The notes: generated from the sequence alone by a model not told the origin. A stretch of DNA of 64,000 nt from Akkermansiaceae bacterium (GCA_905182405.1 CAJJBQ010000001.1:310001-374000), one strand, 5' to 3'. Shown: positions 37,722 through 49,075, counted from the first letter of the stretch. Translations and numbers: made by a program.

Positions 37722-40523
37722 ATGCTTCACTCAAAAAAATTCCCGGCAGCCACGGTCATGATTTTTCTTGTGATGATCATTGCCGGACAACTGACTCGGG
37801 CAGATGAGACCGCGGGCCTCGAGTATTTCGAAACCCATATTAGGCCTCTGTTCGCCGAGCATTGCTACAAGTGCCACTCGGCCGATGCCAAGAAACTCAA
37901 AGCCAATCTCTATCTTGACTCCCGTGCCGGTTGGCAAAGCGGCGGCGATTCCGGCCCCGCCATTATTCCCGGTAAAACGGAAAAATCCCTCCTCATCCAC
38001 GCCGTTTCTCATACCGATGACGACCTCAAAATGCCGCCGGAAACACGGCTTCCCGATTCTGCGATTGAAAAATTCACTACTTGGGTCGCGATGGGCGCGC
38101 CCGACCCACGCGAAGGCGAGGTGAAAGAAAGATTACCCAAGATTGACCTCGAGAAAGGCCGCGAGTTCTGGTCCTTCAAGCCACCCGTCAACCACCCCGT
38201 TCCCATGGTCAAAGATCCCTCTTGGCCCACAAGCGAGATGGACCGCTTCATCCTCGCCCGCCTCGAATCCGAAAACCTCACCCCGTCTGGTGACGCCTCA
38301 AAGCACACCCTTCTTCGTCGGGTATTCTACGACCTCATTGGTCTGCCACCCTCACCAGAGGAGATGAAATCCTTTCTTGATGACACATCGCACAGCGCTT
38401 TTGAATCTGTTGTTGATGACCTCCTCGCCCGCCCCGAATTCGGCGAGCGCTGGGGCCGCCATTGGCTCGACGTCACCCGCTTCGCCGAGTCTAGCGGTGG
38501 CGGCCGCTCCCTCGTCTTTCCCGATGCCTGGCGCTTCCGCGATTACGTCATCGACTCCTTCAATCAGGATAAACCCTACAACCAACTTGTCCGCGAACAC
38601 CTCGCCGGCGACCTCCTTTCGCACTCATCCGTCGAGCAAAGAAACACCCAACTTATCGGCTCCGGATACCTTGTCCTCGGAGCCCTCAACTACGAATTGC
38701 AGGACCACGAACTGCTCAAAATGGAATTTGTCGATGAGCAAATCGACACCCTCGGCCGGACCTTCCTCGGCATGACCCTCGGCTGCGCCCGCTGCCACGA
38801 CCACAAGTTCGACCCCATCCCTACTGCCGATTACTACGCCCTCGCCGGCATCTTCCAGAGCACCAAGTCCATGGGAGAGGGCAGCGCCGCTTCCGGCGTG
38901 ACCTCCTTCGCCACGACTAAACTCGAAGTCACCAACTCAGGCGAGATTGAGCAAGCCCGCGAGTCGCTCGCAAAACTCTCGACCCAAATTTTCACCCTCA
39001 AGAGCCAACTCGGAAAGGAGCTCTCGCAAGGCTCTCTCAATCCCGCTGACCTCCCCGGCATCGTCATTGACTCGGCCGAGGCCAAGCTCATTGGCGACTG
39101 GAAAAAATCGAGCCAAACGAGCCCATGGGTCGGCGAAGGCTACCTTCACGACGAAAACCTCCTCAAAGGAAAGAAGCAGGTCGAGTTCTCCACCACTCTG
39201 CCCGAGACCAAAAGCTACGAAGTCCTCGTCGCCTACAGTGCGGGAAGCAACCGCGCCACCAACGTCCCCGTCATCATCCGTCACGCCGATGGCGAAACCA
39301 CCATCTCGATCGACCAAAGCAAACCGGCTCTCATTTACGGCTGCTTCATCAGCGTCGGCACCTTTCCCTTCACTAAAGATCAGTCCGCTTCCATCACCAT
39401 CTCCACCCAAGGCACCACCAACCACGTCATTGCCGATGCCGTCAGCTTCGTGGCCCCGGGTTCATTCAAAACGCCGTCCAGTGATCGCCAGAAAAACGCA
39501 GCCAAGCTCAAAAATCTCGAAAAAGAACATAAATCTCTTACCTCCAATTTCAAGAAACTCCAACCTGTTACCATGGCGGTCTCTGAAGCAGACACCATCG
39601 CCGATGGCCATGTTCACATCCGCGGTCAGGTCCGCAATAAAGGCCCCAAAGTCCCGCGTGGTTTCATCACCGTCGCGATGAAACCCGAGACCTCCGCCAA
39701 TATTCCAGCGAAACACTCCGGCCGACTCGAACTCGCTCACTGGATCGCTGACCCCGAAAATCCGCTGACCGCCCGCGTCATGGCCAATCGCATTTGGAAA
39801 TACCTTCTCGGCGAAGGCATCGTCCGCACACCCGACAACTTCGGCCAAACCGGCGAACTTCCCAGCCACCCCGAACTCCTCGACTACCTTGCGCTTCGCT
39901 TTATCGAGGACGACTGGTCCATTAAATCCCTCATCCGCGAAATCACCCTCAGCCGCACTTACCAACTTTCCTCACAAACCACTCACCACCGCGATCCCGA
40001 GAATCGTCTCTTCGGTCGTGCGCCTCGCAAGCGCCTCGAAGCCGAGCTCATTCGCGACACTGCCCTTTTCGTCAGCGGGCAATTTAACCCCGCCCGCGGC
40101 GGACCCACCATCCGCAAGGCTGGACAATACGACCTCAACTACACCTTCGACTCCACCCGCCGCAGTGTCTATGTTCCTTGGTTCCGCAACTCCATGCTGG
40201 ATCTCTTTGAAGTCTTCGATGCGCCCAATCCCAACCTCGTCGTCGGAAAACGCACCGTCACCAACCTCCCTACTCAGGCCCTCTTCCTGATGAATAGCTC
40301 CTTCATCCGCGAACAAGCCAATCTCACCGCCCAACGCCTCCTGAGCGAAAAGGCCACCATCACCGGCGCCTACCTACTCATTCTCTCCCGTCCGCCGAGT
40401 CAGAGCGAAGATGCCTCCACTCAATCCTTTCTTGACCAGTTCAAACCTGATCAACAGGAAGAGGCTTGGACTCAAGTGTGCCAGACCCTTTTCGCCTGCA
40501 TTGACTTCCGCTTCCTCGATTAA
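37722..40523 (+). CDS. PSD1 and planctomycete cytochrome C domain protein (DUF1549/DUF1553)
   Basis: A 933-residue exported protein. After a signal peptide it has a heme-binding CYKCH motif near residue 47, the planctomycete cytochrome C domain. DUF1549 follows (FILARLESENLTPSGDASKH, WGRHWLDVTRFAESSG, GCARCHDHKFDPI with a second CxxCH). The region ~440-600 is a golvesin-like beta domain (SYEVLVAYSAGSNRATNVPV). DUF1553 fills the C-terminal part (WIADPENPLTARVMANRIWK, NLPTQALFLMNSSFIREQA). It stops 6 bases before the DUF1501 gene, a standard pair in Planctomycetes and Verrucomicrobia, probably in periplasmic oxidation of complex substrates. The function is not known for certain. Confidence 0.92.
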   Translation: MLHSKKFPAATVMIFLVMIIAGQLTRADETAGLEYFETHIRPLFAEHCYKCHSADAKKLKANLYLDSRAGWQSGGDSGPAIIPGKTEKSLLIHAVSHTDDDLKMPPETRLPDSAIEKFTTWVAMGAPDPREGEVKERLPKIDLEKGREFWSFKPPVNHPVPMVKDPSWPTSEMDRFILARLESENLTPSGDASKHTLLRRVFYDLIGLPPSPEEMKSFLDDTSHSAFESVVDDLLARPEFGERWGRHWLDVTRFAESSGGGRSLVFPDAWRFRDYVIDSFNQDKPYNQLVREHLAGDLLSHSSVEQRNTQLIGSGYLVLGALNYELQDHELLKMEFVDEQIDTLGRTFLGMTLGCARCHDHKFDPIPTADYYALAGIFQSTKSMGEGSAASGVTSFATTKLEVTNSGEIEQARESLAKLSTQIFTLKSQLGKELSQGSLNPADLPGIVIDSAEAKLIGDWKKSSQTSPWVGEGYLHDENLLKGKKQVEFSTTLPETKSYEVLVAYSAGSNRATNVPVIIRHADGETTISIDQSKPALIYGCFISVGTFPFTKDQSASITISTQGTTNHVIADAVSFVAPGSFKTPSSDRQKNAAKLKNLEKEHKSLTSNFKKLQPVTMAVSEADTIADGHVHIRGQVRNKGPKVPRGFITVAMKPETSANIPAKHSGRLELAHWIADPENPLTARVMANRIWKYLLGEGIVRTPDNFGQTGELPSHPELLDYLALRFIEDDWSIKSLIREITLSRTYQLSSQTTHHRDPENRLFGRAPRKRLEAELIRDTALFVSGQFNPARGGPTIRKAGQYDLNYTFDSTRRSVYVPWFRNSMLDLFEVFDAPNPNLVVGKRTVTNLPTQALFLMNSSFIREQANLTAQRLLSEKATITGAYLLILSRPPSQSEDASTQSFLDQFKPDQQEEAWTQVCQTLFACIDFRFLD

Positions 40524-40529
40524 AAAGCC

Positions 40530-41927
<1,398 letters not shown>

Positions 41928-42046
41928 TTGGCGCGTCCCCCCATAGAGGTGGACAAATAATAATGGGACATTCTCTTTTGGGATTTGGAGTGGTATTATC
42001 ATGAAAGCTGGAAGAAAATCTTCCCGTAGTCCTATTTCTTTATCTT

Positions 42047-42904
42047 ATGAAAAAGCCACTCTTTCTTACCCTCCTTTGCGTCCTCTCCATTGGCCTCTAT
42101 GCGGCTTCGAATGAGAAGCCGAGTGAACGTGAACTGGTAACTCAAAATATGCCGGAGATCGAAGCTCCTTCGAAAAAATACAAGGTGCTCTGTTTTTCAA
42201 AGCCCTATGGATTTAGGCATTCTTCGATTGAGATTGGAAAAACGATGATGGAAGTCATGGCGGAAAAGACCGGCTTATTTGATGTCACCTTTTCCGACGA
42301 TCTCACCGAATTTGAGCCCGATAAAATTAAGCAGTATGATGCGATCTGTTTGAACAATAACACGCACCTTGAAAACGGGATGAAGGATCCCAAAATGCGC
42401 GAGACCTTCATCAACTACGTCAAGAAGGGCGGCGGGATTTTCGCCATTCATTCGGCCACCGACGGTGGGTGGCCTGAGTATGTTGATATGATTGGCGGCA
42501 ACTTCGCCGGCCATCCCTGGGGAGCCGGCGGCACTTGGGGAATCGCTAACGAAGATTCCAAGCATCCCGTGGTGAAGGACGTTTTTGGGGGGAAGAATTT
42601 CACGATCAAAGATGAACTCTATCAGTATAAGGATTTTGATCGTGCCAAGAACCGCGTCCTTCTGGCGCTCGACATGTCCCACGAGGAAAACCTCAAGCGA
42701 AAGGGCAATCGCGCCGACAATGATTACGCGCTCGCCTGGTTGAAAAAATACGGCAAAGGCCGAGTCTTCGTGAGCTCGTTTGGTCACAATAAGGAGGTCT
42801 TTTATAACCCGGAGATTCTTAAGATGTGGGCTGAAGGGTTTCGATATGTGCTGGGCGAGGTGGACGTTGATACTGTGTCCATTCCCAAGCCAGTGGCGCA
42901 ATAG
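42047..42904 (+). CDS. ThuA-domain (trehalose-utilisation-like) secreted protein
   Basis: A 285-residue protein with a signal peptide (cleavage near residue 21) and a class I amidotransferase-like fold: YKVLCFSKPYGFRHSSIEIG, YDAICLNNNTHLENGMKDPK, YVKKGGGIFAIHSATDGGWP and the typical NFAGHPWGAGGTWGI. This is the ThuA family, associated with use of trehalose and other glycosides, often found with DUF1080 and PSD1 genes. The catalytic Cys of true amidotransferases is absent from this group. It is 119 bases after the DUF1501 gene and may share its transcript. Confidence 0.9.
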   Translation: MKKPLFLTLLCVLSIGLYAASNEKPSERELVTQNMPEIEAPSKKYKVLCFSKPYGFRHSSIEIGKTMMEVMAEKTGLFDVTFSDDLTEFEPDKIKQYDAICLNNNTHLENGMKDPKMRETFINYVKKGGGIFAIHSATDGGWPEYVDMIGGNFAGHPWGAGGTWGIANEDSKHPVVKDVFGGKNFTIKDELYQYKDFDRAKNRVLLALDMSHEENLKRKGNRADNDYALAWLKKYGKGRVFVSSFGHNKEVFYNPEILKMWAEGFRYVLGEVDVDTVSIPKPVAQ

Positions 42905-43007
42905 GCAGGTCTAGCTTGCGTGCCATTCGCCCTCCTACATTTCCAATACTTGTGTTGCTTGCCACACCGACAATGGTCGCGCTCTGACTCCGGCACTCAA
43001 TGCGGAC

Positions 43008-44042
43008 TTATTCCTCAGCGATTACGGTGAGCATTTGTCCGGCTTCGTTAAGGGCGCTTCCTTTGCTGTGAAGAAAGGCAGAGAAGACGAGGAGCTGGTT
43101 TCCTTGGGCGTCTTTTACTCGAGAGATTGCGGGGTTGGAAAATGCTGAGGATTTTTTGGGAGTGCTTGGGCGGATTCTTCCAAGGGGAAGGCCGATCTCA
43201 TCACAGAGGAAAATTCCCCAAGAGCCCCAGTCAAGGCGAGTGCTTTGCACTTCCTGGAGATAGTAGGTTTTGCCCTTCCATGAGAACTTGCTGCGATCTC
43301 CGAGATTGCCATTGCCACCGAGTTTTTTGATGGCGGTGTTGATCGTTGTCGCAGGTGCGGCTTTCCATTCCTTGAAGTCGGTCAAGGTGGCGTGGGCGAG
43401 TTGATCGACCCGGACGTTTTGGAAGTAATGGAAGCGCAGTTTGATTTCAGAATTGGAAAAATCCTTGGTGCTCGTTTTGACTTCTTCAAAGCTTGGCGTA
43501 CCTTCTGCGGTTGGGGCAAGGGTTCGGGGAATGTCGATTTCACGAGAGAATTGTCCCGTTTTTAAGTCGTTGAGACTTTGATAGAGGCGGAGCCGAATCC
43601 AGCAGGAATTGGGCGCGTCTTTTTCATAGGCGAGAAGGAAGGCGCCATCACCCGTTTCATGGATCGTAGCTTGCGAAGCATGTTGGTCGAGTTCCTTCAA
43701 ATGGCGCCATTTTTCGAAATCAGGCGAGTGAGTCAAGTGGATGGCGAAAACGCCATTTTTCAAGGAATGCGAGACTCCGTAGTAGCCTTCCTTGTCTTTG
43801 TTTCTTGGCTGAAAAACTTCCAGGCAATCCATGCCCCGACCTTCGTGATCGCGGAGCTTGAAGACTCGGATCTGGGCTTTGTCGGTGTTTTCGAGTGTGT
43901 TGCTAAGAGACTCCCATGGCTTGTTTTTTCCTACCGCGGGAGCGATTACGAGGATCAGAAATGAGAGAAGTTTTTTTGAGAATGAAGAGATCAATTTGAC
44001 GAGGGAGTAAACTTTTTTGAACCTTAACTTGCCTCTGATCAA
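43008..44042 (-). CDS. Secreted protein of unknown function, beta-propeller-like
   Basis: A 344-residue protein with a basic N-terminus and a hydrophobic signal span (LLSFLILVIAPAVG). The body is rich in W, aromatic and Asp residues in repeated strands, for example EGYYGVSHSLKNGVFAIHLT, DFEKWRHLKELDQHASQATI and SWKGKTYYLQEVQSTRLDWG, which recalls five-bladed propeller glycosidases. No catalytic residue could be assigned. It is convergent with the ThuA gene and alone in its unit. Confidence 0.6.
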   Translation of the reverse strand: MIRGKLRFKKVYSLVKLISSFSKKLLSFLILVIAPAVGKNKPWESLSNTLENTDKAQIRVFKLRDHEGRGMDCLEVFQPRNKDKEGYYGVSHSLKNGVFAIHLTHSPDFEKWRHLKELDQHASQATIHETGDGAFLLAYEKDAPNSCWIRLRLYQSLNDLKTGQFSREIDIPRTLAPTAEGTPSFEEVKTSTKDFSNSEIKLRFHYFQNVRVDQLAHATLTDFKEWKAAPATTINTAIKKLGGNGNLGDRSKFSWKGKTYYLQEVQSTRLDWGSWGIFLCDEIGLPLGRIRPSTPKKSSAFSNPAISRVKDAQGNQLLVFSAFLHSKGSALNEAGQMLTVIAEE

Positions 44043-44111
44043 GACGCAAGGAGTAGGTCATTGGTGCCCTCGAGGAGCTGATTGGAGTATCTTAGAGCAA
44101 GCTGACTATTT

Positions 44112-44656
44112 AGGCTGTTCACCTCGCAGAAACGAACGTCCAATGGCTCGTGCCCAGTGACGGATCTCTGGAAATGAGATGGTCTGCTCTCACTTTGCCA
44201 GAGGACGCAGGATTCATCGATGGTGAAGGCCTGGCAGCCGGCTTCGAAATACGAGCGGGACCATTCGATCCACTCATCAGCACAAACGTGATCGATACCA
44301 TGTTATCGACAAACACATCAATCTACCTAAGGTATCACTTCGAAGTTCCTGCGGGCCCACAATTCAAAACGCTCACTCTCGGCATGCGCTACGACGACGG
44401 CTACGTCGCCTACCTGAATGGAACTGAAATCGTAAGACGCAATGCTCCATCAGTCGTCGGGTGGGATGCCATAGCGACAAAATCCCATCCCGATCTCGAG
44501 GCAGTTGAGTTTGAAAATATCGATCTTTCCGAGTTTCTCGGATTGTTGCAACTCGGAGAAAACGTGCTGGCCATCCACGGCATGAACAGGACTAAGGGAG
44601 GGTCGGATCTTTTGATTGAGCCTTTGTTAACGAGCGACTTCGAGCAAGCTCCCTGA
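44112..44656 (+). pseudogene. Orphan beta-module fragment of a CotH/lamin-tail-type protein
   Basis: The frame opens after a TAG near 44109 with no good start. It reads ETNVQWLVPSDGSLEMRWSA and then SIYLRYHFEVPAGPQFKTLT, MRYDDGYVAYLNGTEIVRRN, LGENVLAIHGMNRTKGGSDL and ends LLTSDFEQAP. This is the module with the DDGxVAYLNG hairpin that in large verrucomicrobial proteins sits before lamin tail domains. Signal peptide and neighbouring domains are missing, so it is a 5'- and 3'-truncated piece of a larger gene. Confidence 0.65.
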
Positions 44657-44728
44657 CGCCTCCCTTGGAAGAGCTGTGTCTTTGTTGTGAGCTCTAAAAT
44701 TTGCCCACCCTGGACTTGATGAAACGTC

Positions 44729-44744
44729 ATCACAAATCTGTGAT
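44729..44744. promoter_or_regulatory. Inverted repeat upstream of the secreted-protein gene at 44857
   Basis: ATCACA and TGTGAT face each other across AATC, a perfect 6-bp dyad about 113 bases before the start at 44857. It could be an operator for a dimeric regulator. The half-sites resemble CRP half-sites but in the reversed, closer arrangement, so CRP binding is not expected. Confidence 0.3.
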
Positions 44745-44856
44745 AATAACTGGATGTAAAGGGGTTAGAGCACTCGTTCTAAAAAAGAAGCCTGACATTT
44801 CATTTCGAAGAATTTATCACTTCACAGTGAGTAGATTCCCGATAGCTTATTCACCT

Positions 44857-45369
44857 ATGTCTACATATATTCCTAAATTCCGTCGTTCTATTCTCGTTCT
44901 CACTGGTATCGCTACGCTTGCGTTCGCTGGGCTTACCACCCCCGCCCAAGGGACGGATCTGGGAGAGGCTCTTGCTCATGTCAACTGGAAGGGGATTGTT
45001 GGATCCTGGGTGGATTCCGAGACCAAGGGCGAGCGTGTCAAGATTGTGTATGCCTGGAAGTTTGAAAATAAGCTCATCGAAGTGAATTCCACAATGGGCG
45101 ATACTAAGGGGATTTCGCTCATGGGTTACAATCCGGATTCTGAAGAGGTCTTCATGATGGGCGGAAATAGTGAGGGTGGGGGAAACCTTGGCAAGTGGAG
45201 TATGGATGATGAAGATGCTGTTCTCGAGCTTTCCTACGTTCGGGCGGATGGTGAGAAGGGTGAGATGAGCCTCAAGCATCACTGGGTGAACGATGACACC
45301 ATCGAGGTGTCAGGAACCGCCGAAGAAGGTGGTGAGAGCTTCACCTTGACCCTAGTACGTTCCAAGTAG
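44857..45369 (+). CDS. Small secreted lipocalin-like protein of unknown function
   Basis: A 170-residue protein. The ATG at 44857 (MSTYIPKFRRSILVLTGIAT) gives a signal peptide cleaved near residue 32. The mature part is all-beta with IVGSWVDSETKGERVKIVYA, LIEVNSTMGDTKGISLMGYN, VFMMGGNSEGGGNLGKW and MSLKHHWVNDDTIEVSGTAE. This is the one-barrel layout of DUF1579-like or lipocalin-like domains that judge a protein's 'weight of evidence' against a substrate in regulated polymer use, but no ligand is known. It ends with a clear terminator and is transcribed alone. Confidence 0.6.
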   Translation: MSTYIPKFRRSILVLTGIATLAFAGLTTPAQGTDLGEALAHVNWKGIVGSWVDSETKGERVKIVYAWKFENKLIEVNSTMGDTKGISLMGYNPDSEEVFMMGGNSEGGGNLGKWSMDDEDAVLELSYVRADGEKGEMSLKHHWVNDDTIEVSGTAEEGGESFTLTLVRSK

Positions 45370-45392
45370 CCAATCAGATCAATCTTTCATCG

Positions 45393-45428
45393 GCCTTCTC
45401 TCTTTTATGGGGAGAAGGTCTTTTTTAG
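45393..45428 (+). terminator. Intrinsic terminator after the 44857 gene
   Basis: GCCTTCTCTC (45393-45402) can pair with GGGGAGAAGGTC (45409-45420), one G-T wobble, around TTTTATG, followed by TTTTTT. It ends 90 bases before the next sulfatase. Confidence 0.75.
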
Positions 45429-45517
45429 ATGGTTTTGCCCGATTGACGGCCATCGCAGTGCCAGACAGGCTGCTTCTCCCGCTCGACAAGTCTTTCCCAC
45501 TTCTCTAGCCTCCGGAA

Positions 45518-47137
45518 ATGAAAATTTTCTTATTCCTTCTAATTCCTCTCATCGCGATCAGCCACGCGAAGAAACCCAACATTGTCTTCTTCTTTACCGA
45601 CGATCACGCCCCCCACGCCATCGGAGCCTACAACGGCTGGCTCAAACCCGTCAACCCCACCCCAGAAATCGACAAGCTCGCCGCCGACGGCATGCTCTTT
45701 GAAAATTCCTTCTGCACCAACTCGATCTGCGGCCCTTCCCGCGCCGTCATCATGAGTGGCAAACACAGCCACATCAATGGCTTCATGAACAACGGGAATA
45801 GCTTCGATTGGAACCAACAAATTTTCCCCAAGATTCTGCGCGCTGCCGGCTACCATACCGCTCTTTACGGCAAGTCCCACCTCAAAGGTGAGCCCCAAGG
45901 CTTCGACTCCTGGGCAGTCCTCCCTGGACAAGGCGACTACTACAACCCCGCCATGATCACCCCCGAAGGCCGCAAAACCGTCCCCGGATACTGCACTGAC
46001 ATCGTTACCGACATGGCCATCGATTTTGTCAAAGAATCAAAAGCTCTCGGCAAGCCCTTTATGCTTATGTGTCAGCACAAAGCTCCCCACCGCACGTGGA
46101 TGCCCGCCTTGCGCCACCTGCATCTTTACGACGATATCGAGATCCCCGAGCCGGCGACTCTCTTCGACCAATACGAAGGCCGCATTCCCGCCCAGCATCA
46201 GGAGATGGAAATCGAGCGCCACATGTATCTCGACCACGACCTCTTCACCGACCTCACTCCCGATCTCAAGATCCCGAAACAACGCCGCCCCAGCGAAGAC
46301 CGCTCGGCTTACCTGAACATGAAGCGCATGACTCCGGAGCAACTCAAAATCTGGCGCGCGGCCTACGGCCCCAAGGACAAGGCCTTTCGCGAAGCTAAAC
46401 TTACCGGCCGCGAGCTCGTTCGCTGGAAGTTCCAACGCTACGCCAAGAACTACCTCCGCAGTATTAAAGGAGTCGATGAAAACCTCGCCCGCCTCCGCAA
46501 AACCCTCGAAGAGGAAGGCCTCGCCGACAACACCATCTTCGTTTACTCCTCCGACCAAGGCTTTTACATCGGCGACCACGGCTGGTATGACAAACGCTGG
46601 ATGTACGAAGAATCCCTAAAGATGCCCCTCATCGTCTCCTGGCCCGGCGTCATCAAGCCCGGATCACGCAACACCGATCTCGTCCAGAATCTCGACTACG
46701 CCCAGACCTTTCTCGAAATGGCCGGAGCGAAAGTCCCCGAAGACATGCAGGGTCAATCGCTCGTCCCACTCATGAAGGGAACCAAGCCCGCCGACTGGAG
46801 AAAGTCGATCTACTACCACTACTACGAGTATCCCTCCTACCACCAGGTTCCACGCCATAACGGCATCCGCACCGACCGCTACAAACTCATTAACTTTTAT
46901 GAGTTCGGCGAATGGGAATTCTACGACCTCAAAACGGACCCCGATGAGCTAAAAAACCTCTACGGCAAGCCCGAGAAAAAGGAACTCATCGATGACATCC
47001 GCAAGCAACTCTTCGAGCTGCAAAAAGGCTACGGCGACACCACGGTCCTCGAAACGAAGCCCAAGGCGTGGCAAACCGAGAGGCGCAGCACGACGAGCGT
47101 GAAAACAAAGGCGGAATTTCCGCCACGGACGAAGTAA
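45518..47137 (+). CDS. S1 family sulfatase, GlcNAc-6-sulfatase-like
   Basis: A 539-residue enzyme with a signal peptide (MKIFLFLLIPLIAISHA). It has NIVFFFTDDHAPHAIGAYNG with metal ligands and the formylglycine site C71-G-P-S-R75 in NSICGPSRAVIMSGKH, a pattern of the N-acetylglucosamine-6-O-sulfatase/glucosamine-type S1 group. VYSSDQGFYIGDHGWYDKRW adds late ligands. The C-terminal strand pair IRTDRYKLINFYEFGEWEFY closes the fold. It is Cys-type and needs a formylglycine-generating enzyme from elsewhere. The substrate is inferred to be an amino-sugar sulfate ester. Confidence 0.9.
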   Translation: MKIFLFLLIPLIAISHAKKPNIVFFFTDDHAPHAIGAYNGWLKPVNPTPEIDKLAADGMLFENSFCTNSICGPSRAVIMSGKHSHINGFMNNGNSFDWNQQIFPKILRAAGYHTALYGKSHLKGEPQGFDSWAVLPGQGDYYNPAMITPEGRKTVPGYCTDIVTDMAIDFVKESKALGKPFMLMCQHKAPHRTWMPALRHLHLYDDIEIPEPATLFDQYEGRIPAQHQEMEIERHMYLDHDLFTDLTPDLKIPKQRRPSEDRSAYLNMKRMTPEQLKIWRAAYGPKDKAFREAKLTGRELVRWKFQRYAKNYLRSIKGVDENLARLRKTLEEEGLADNTIFVYSSDQGFYIGDHGWYDKRWMYEESLKMPLIVSWPGVIKPGSRNTDLVQNLDYAQTFLEMAGAKVPEDMQGQSLVPLMKGTKPADWRKSIYYHYYEYPSYHQVPRHNGIRTDRYKLINFYEFGEWEFYDLKTDPDELKNLYGKPEKKELIDDIRKQLFELQKGYGDTTVLETKPKAWQTERRSTTSVKTKAEFPPRTK

Positions 47138-47189
47138 TAGAAAAGGGTGCCCTAACGCCCCTCCCCAAAGAGTAATCCGTTCACTGGCA

Positions 47190-47575
47190 CGCCGGGCGCC
47201 ACCCTGCGCCTGCTCAGCCACAACGTATGGTATGGCTTCAGCAAGCAATCCAAGCGTAAGGCTGCGCGGCTGAAGTGGATCGCGGCGCAGCAGCCGGACA
47301 TCGTCGCCCTGCAAGAGCTCAATGGATACAACTGCTGGACAGCTGGACAAAGACGCCGCTGCCTGGGGCCACCCGCACAGCGCCCTGCTGAAAGAGGACG
47401 GTTTTTTCACCGGGCTGAGCTCGCGCTTCCCGATCACCAACGTCGCGCGCATTCTCGATGGCTTCTACCATGGCCTGCTGCGTTGCCGGAGGTGATCTCA
47501 GCGGAGGTGATTCGCGATGAGGTTACCGCGCAGCTCTCGGATCACTACCCGATCGTGCTGGAGCTGCGGAATTAG
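47190..47575 (+). pseudogene. Endonuclease/exonuclease/phosphatase (EEP) family remnant
   Basis: From about 47206 one frame reads LRLLSHNVWYGFSKQSKRKA, ARLKWIAAQQPDIVALQELN, the first two EEP motifs (the HNVW and QEL metal-site strands). A shift then gives AAWGHPHSALLKEDGFFTGL and SSRFPITNVARILDGFYHGL, and a further shift with loss of about 40 residues gives VISAEVIRDEVTAQLSDHYP, the terminal SDHYP motif. Several frameshifts and an internal deletion make it non-functional. The parent likely cleaved a phosphodiester or sphingomyelin-type bond. Confidence 0.7.
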
Positions 47576-47659
47576 CGCGAGCGAGACTCGATCAGGGGTG
47601 GCAAGCAGGGCGGGGGATCAATCGCGATTGTTCTAATACCGCTTCGGCATTTTTTTCTC

Positions 47660-47715
47660 TTTTGAAATACTACTCGGTATAAGGCCAACGGTGTTGTGTT
47701 CAGGCTCGAAGCTCT
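47660..47715. repeat. Dispersed repeat copy A (5' of sialidase gene)
   Basis: Contains CCAACGGTGTTGTGTTCAG at about 47687-47705, matching 17 of 19 positions with copy B at 49085-49103. A hairpin CTCGAA/TTCGAG lies just after it. The two copies bracket the sialidase gene. Confidence 0.4.
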
Positions 47716-47826
47716 TTCGAGTATGGACCCACGACATCCTGGCTTAGTAAACTTCCAGCCTCCCCGAGAGCGCGGGCCACGTTTTTGCTGGCTTGTCTTT
47801 TCAAGCTGGAGGTTCAAAAATTAGAA

Positions 47827-49050
47827 ATGCAATTTTTCACTTCACTCTTCACCGCCTCCGTCCTGATCGTGGCCTCGGCCGCTGCCCAGAAAACCGCGAT
47901 CACTAACGAGATTTCCTTCATCGATCTCGCCGACGATTACTACGGCCAGGTCTTGGTCGATCACGAGTCCGGCCAGTATCTCGGTCACCCCACCACTTGC
48001 CTGCTCGATGACGGCAAGACCATCCTAACCGTTTTTCCAAAGGGCCATGGCCGCGGCGGAATCGTTTACAAACGGTCGACCGACGGTGGCCTGACTTGGT
48101 CCAAGCGGTTGCCAACCCCGAAGTCGTGGTTGACCTCGAGAGAAGTCCCGACCCTTCATCGGGTCACGGATGCCGATGGGAAAAAACGCATCATCATGTT
48201 CTCCGGCCTACATCCGATCAGGATGTCTGTCACCGAAGACGAGGGCGCGACTTGGTCCGAGCTGAAAGCGATCGGCGATTTTGGAGGGATCGTCGCAATG
48301 GGTTGTCACTCGGAAGTGAAAGGAAAACCCGGTCACTATTTTTGCCTCTTTCATGACGACGGGCGTTTCCTTGAACCAAATGGGAAGCGAAAAAGTCCGG
48401 TTGTTTTCAAGCTGCTCCAGACGAATTCCACAGATGGGGGCCTGACTTGGTCGGATCCAAAAGCGATCTACGAATCTTCGGACATTCACCTTTGTGAACC
48501 GGGAATCATCCGCTCGCCAGACGGAAAACGTCTTGCGGTGCTCCTCCGCGAGAATTCCCGAAAGAAGAATTCCCACATCATTTTTTCGGATGACGAAGGC
48601 GAAAGCTGGAGCGAACCACGCGAGCTCCCGATCTCGCTCACCGGTGACCGGCATACCGGAAAATATGGGCCCGACGGACGGCTCTTCATTTCCTTCCGCG
48701 GCATTTCCCCCGGTAACAAGGTGATGGGAACCGGAGAGGTTTCCGGCCCCATGCCAAACGCCGGCGACTGGTCCGGCTGGGTCGGGACTTGGGACGATCT
48801 CGAGAAAGGCACTCCCGGTCAGTATGTCCTGCGTGTCATGGACAACAAGAAGGGCCACGACACCACCTATCCCGGAGTCGAAATCCTCCCCGACGGCACC
48901 TTCGTCACCGTCACCTACGGCCACTGGACCCAGGGCGAGTCGCCCTACATCATGTGCTCTCGATTCACGCTGGAGGAACTGGATGCCAAAGCTCAGAGAG
49001 CTTCGATGATCAAGCTGAGTGCCGATTGGAAAAAGGTATTGGGCCAGTGA
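47827..49050 (+). CDS. Exo-sialidase-like BNR/Asp-box propeller protein
   Basis: A 407-residue secreted protein; the ATG at 47827 gives the signal MQFFTSLFTASVLIVASAAA. It has four Asp-box repeats: STDGGLTWSK, TEDEGATWSE, STDGGLTWSD and SDDEGESWSE, one per blade of a six-bladed sialidase fold. The conserved Arg and Glu/Tyr of true sialidases may correspond to SREVPTLHRV and CEPGIIRSP regions, but catalysis cannot be assigned. It is flanked by two copies of a short dispersed repeat. It probably acts on a glycosyl residue in the same polymer as the sulfatases. Confidence 0.8.
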   Translation: MQFFTSLFTASVLIVASAAAQKTAITNEISFIDLADDYYGQVLVDHESGQYLGHPTTCLLDDGKTILTVFPKGHGRGGIVYKRSTDGGLTWSKRLPTPKSWLTSREVPTLHRVTDADGKKRIIMFSGLHPIRMSVTEDEGATWSELKAIGDFGGIVAMGCHSEVKGKPGHYFCLFHDDGRFLEPNGKRKSPVVFKLLQTNSTDGGLTWSDPKAIYESSDIHLCEPGIIRSPDGKRLAVLLRENSRKKNSHIIFSDDEGESWSEPRELPISLTGDRHTGKYGPDGRLFISFRGISPGNKVMGTGEVSGPMPNAGDWSGWVGTWDDLEKGTPGQYVLRVMDNKKGHDTTYPGVEILPDGTFVTVTYGHWTQGESPYIMCSRFTLEELDAKAQRASMIKLSADWKKVLGQ

Positions 49051-49075
49051 GGGAAACTAACGAAGCCAAAGACCA

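Noticed and set aside
38947..39681. Ser/Pro/Lys-rich 244-residue frame inside the PSD1 gene
   Set aside because: Shadow of the PSD1 gene in another frame; no conserved motif.
44729..44744. CRP binding site
   Set aside because: The half-sites face each other in the reverse order (ATCACA-N4-TGTGAT) and spacing differs from the CRP consensus.
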